This document shows positions 62,897-64,000 of a DNA stretch of 64,000 nt, piece by piece. Source of the DNA: Tenacibaculum singaporense (GTDB lineage: Bacteria; Bacteroidota; Bacteroidia; Flavobacteriales; Flavobacteriaceae). Made by a program: the position numbers and the translations under genes. Positions within the stretch are counted from its first letter, which is position 1, and every line of letters begins with the position of its first letter. The stretch lies in assembly GCF_003867015.1 (NCBI RefSeq), contig NZ_CP032548.1, positions 2,671,001-2,735,000 on the forward strand, read 5' to 3'. The notes under the pieces are model-generated. The model did no database searches. It was not told where the DNA came from and saw nothing but the letters and a program-made list of their open reading frames with translations.

Positions 62897-64000
62897 ATGA
62901 AAAAACTAGTACTTTTAGCCCTCTTAGGAGTTACCATAATTTCATGTAAAAAAGAAGAAAAACCTGTTAAAGACTACTTGGTTTTGACGGGTAAAATTGA
63001 AAACTTCAAAAAGAGTAATATTACTTTAAATGGCTTTCGTTTTGAAAAGAAAATAAAATTTGATAGAAAGACTGGTTCTTTTGTTGATACCCTTAAAATT
63101 AATAGAGATGGTTACTACACTCTAATTTGTAATAAAAAACCTATTAATTTATACTTAACAAAAACTGATGATACAGGTATTGTATTTGATTACAAGAATG
63201 CTGACTTCATCAATTTTGAAGGTACTAACAAAAACATCAATAGTTACCTTTATGAAAAACAAAAAACTTGGCCTGAAATACTTGTCAGTGCCAATGAATA
63301 CTTTGCTTTAGAAGAAGAAGAGTTCTTAGCAAAAACTAATGAATATAAAGATGCTGTAACAGAACTTTCAATTTCCAAGCAATTACCTGCTGACTTCTTA
63401 AAACAAGAAGTTAAAAATATTGACTATGAATGTTTAAGAAACTTGTACAACTATCAAGACTTTCATGCTACTTTAACTGGCGATAAAGATTTTAAAGTTT
63501 CAGGAGATTTCCCTGACCCTTTAGAAAACTTCAACTACAGTAGTGGTTCAGATTATGTTAACTGTTACTTCTATAGAGCAATGTTAGAAGCCGAGTTAAA
63601 AAATATGGCCAGAGAAAATAATAAAGAAGGTGATGATTATTATTTAACTTATTTAGAAACTGTTCATACTGAAGTTACTGACACAATTGCTAAAAACGAT
63701 TTATTATATAATAGTGCCCAAAATAGTATTACATATGCTAGTGATTTAAAAGAATTTTACAGAAAATTCATGGCATATTCAACTAATGAAACACATAAAA
63801 AGGAGATTACTGAAGATTACAATTTATTAAAAACCACTGCTAAAGGACAACCTGCTCCTAAGTTTAAGGATTATGTAAACTATGATGGAGGTACAACTTC
63901 TTTAGATGATTTATTAGGACATGGAAAGTACTTATACATTGATGTTTGGGCTACTTGGTGTGCTTATTGTAAAAGAGAAATCCCTTTATTAAAAAAATTA
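62897..64000 (+). CDS. TlpA-like thioredoxin-fold lipoprotein (3' end outside window)
   Basis: The frame is open from the ATG at 62897 to the last base (368 complete codons, no stop), so the gene is cut by the window edge. The N-terminus is a lipoprotein signal with lipobox ISCK (Cys near 17). A beta-rich DUF4369-like region (about 25-100) and a helical region follow. The C-terminal thioredoxin/TlpA domain starts GQPAPKFKDYVNYDGG and has the active site WCAYC (354-358). It probably acts as an envelope thiol-disulfide reductase. Confidence 0.88.
   Translation, partial: MKKLVLLALLGVTIISCKKEEKPVKDYLVLTGKIENFKKSNITLNGFRFEKKIKFDRKTGSFVDTLKINRDGYYTLICNKKPINLYLTKTDDTGIVFDYKNADFINFEGTNKNINSYLYEKQKTWPEILVSANEYFALEEEEFLAKTNEYKDAVTELSISKQLPADFLKQEVKNIDYECLRNLYNYQDFHATLTGDKDFKVSGDFPDPLENFNYSSGSDYVNCYFYRAMLEAELKNMARENNKEGDDYYLTYLETVHTEVTDTIAKNDLLYNSAQNSITYASDLKEFYRKFMAYSTNETHKKEITEDYNLLKTTAKGQPAPKFKDYVNYDGGTTSLDDLLGHGKYLYIDVWATWCAYCKREIPLLKKL

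Overview
The window is a compact, AT-rich chromosomal segment of a member of the Bacteroidota, most likely a marine Flavobacteriaceae (Tenacibaculum/Polaribacter-like; the genus is inferred from general gene content). Evidence: promoters of the TTTG-N19-TANNTTTG type, no Shine-Dalgarno-like leaders, 2TM/LytTR signalling genes, Bacteroidota-only families (DUF4159, DUF4835, DUF6913, DUF2795, long 480-residue GAPDH), a bamD-rpoZ-coaBC-DUF4835-recN block and double-glycine-leader peptide precursors. No tRNA, rRNA, insertion sequence, prophage or CRISPR array was seen.

Layout. 1-8.4 kb: the end of a membrane-anchored AraC-type regulator, a 520-base gene-free stretch holding what look like two related structured RNAs, then a DUF4159 protein, a bile-acid/sodium symporter, a PlsC-like acyltransferase, a GH3/beta-lactamase fusion and small conserved proteins. 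8.4-12 kb: exonuclease, PPK2 and a flavodoxin-ABM-AraC trio. 12-19.4 kb: the most distinctive region. A LytTR response regulator and a LytS-type histidine kinase, with 2TM membrane proteins, bracket a 'grasp-with-spasm' RiPP cassette (two double-glycine precursors, ATP-grasp ligase, SPASM protein, a 47-residue ORF translationally coupled to it, and a DUF6624-like lipoprotein). A 38-residue 2TM stub lies at the upstream edge. This suggests that the cassette was inserted into a signalling operon.

19.4-34.4 kb: an ECF sigma factor with a likely anti-sigma partner, threonine aldolase, prfB without the usual frameshift, arsC, an M16 peptidase, GT2, DUF3050, fabI, recN, coaBC, rpoZ and bamD. 34.4-46.2 kb: ferritin, an orphan four-cysteine double-glycine peptide (35413-35589) with its own regulatory region and terminator, dapA, ligA, GAPDH and an HtrA protease. 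46.2-64 kb: dapF-GNAT-mltG, a lysozyme-like gene with no standard start codon, rsmI, LMW-PTP, dnaA, YbgC, an adenosyltransferase, DUF2795, secA, an LpxH-like phosphoesterase, a glycosyltransferase, ung, mutS2, a CHMI-family protein followed by a fragment of hutH, and the start of a TlpA-like lipoprotein that runs off the window.

Most of the window is core metabolism, envelope biogenesis and DNA maintenance. The accessory parts are the RiPP cassette, the orphan peptide, the tandem RNAs and the hutH remnant. All functional statements come from reading motifs and recalling families; no database search was possible.
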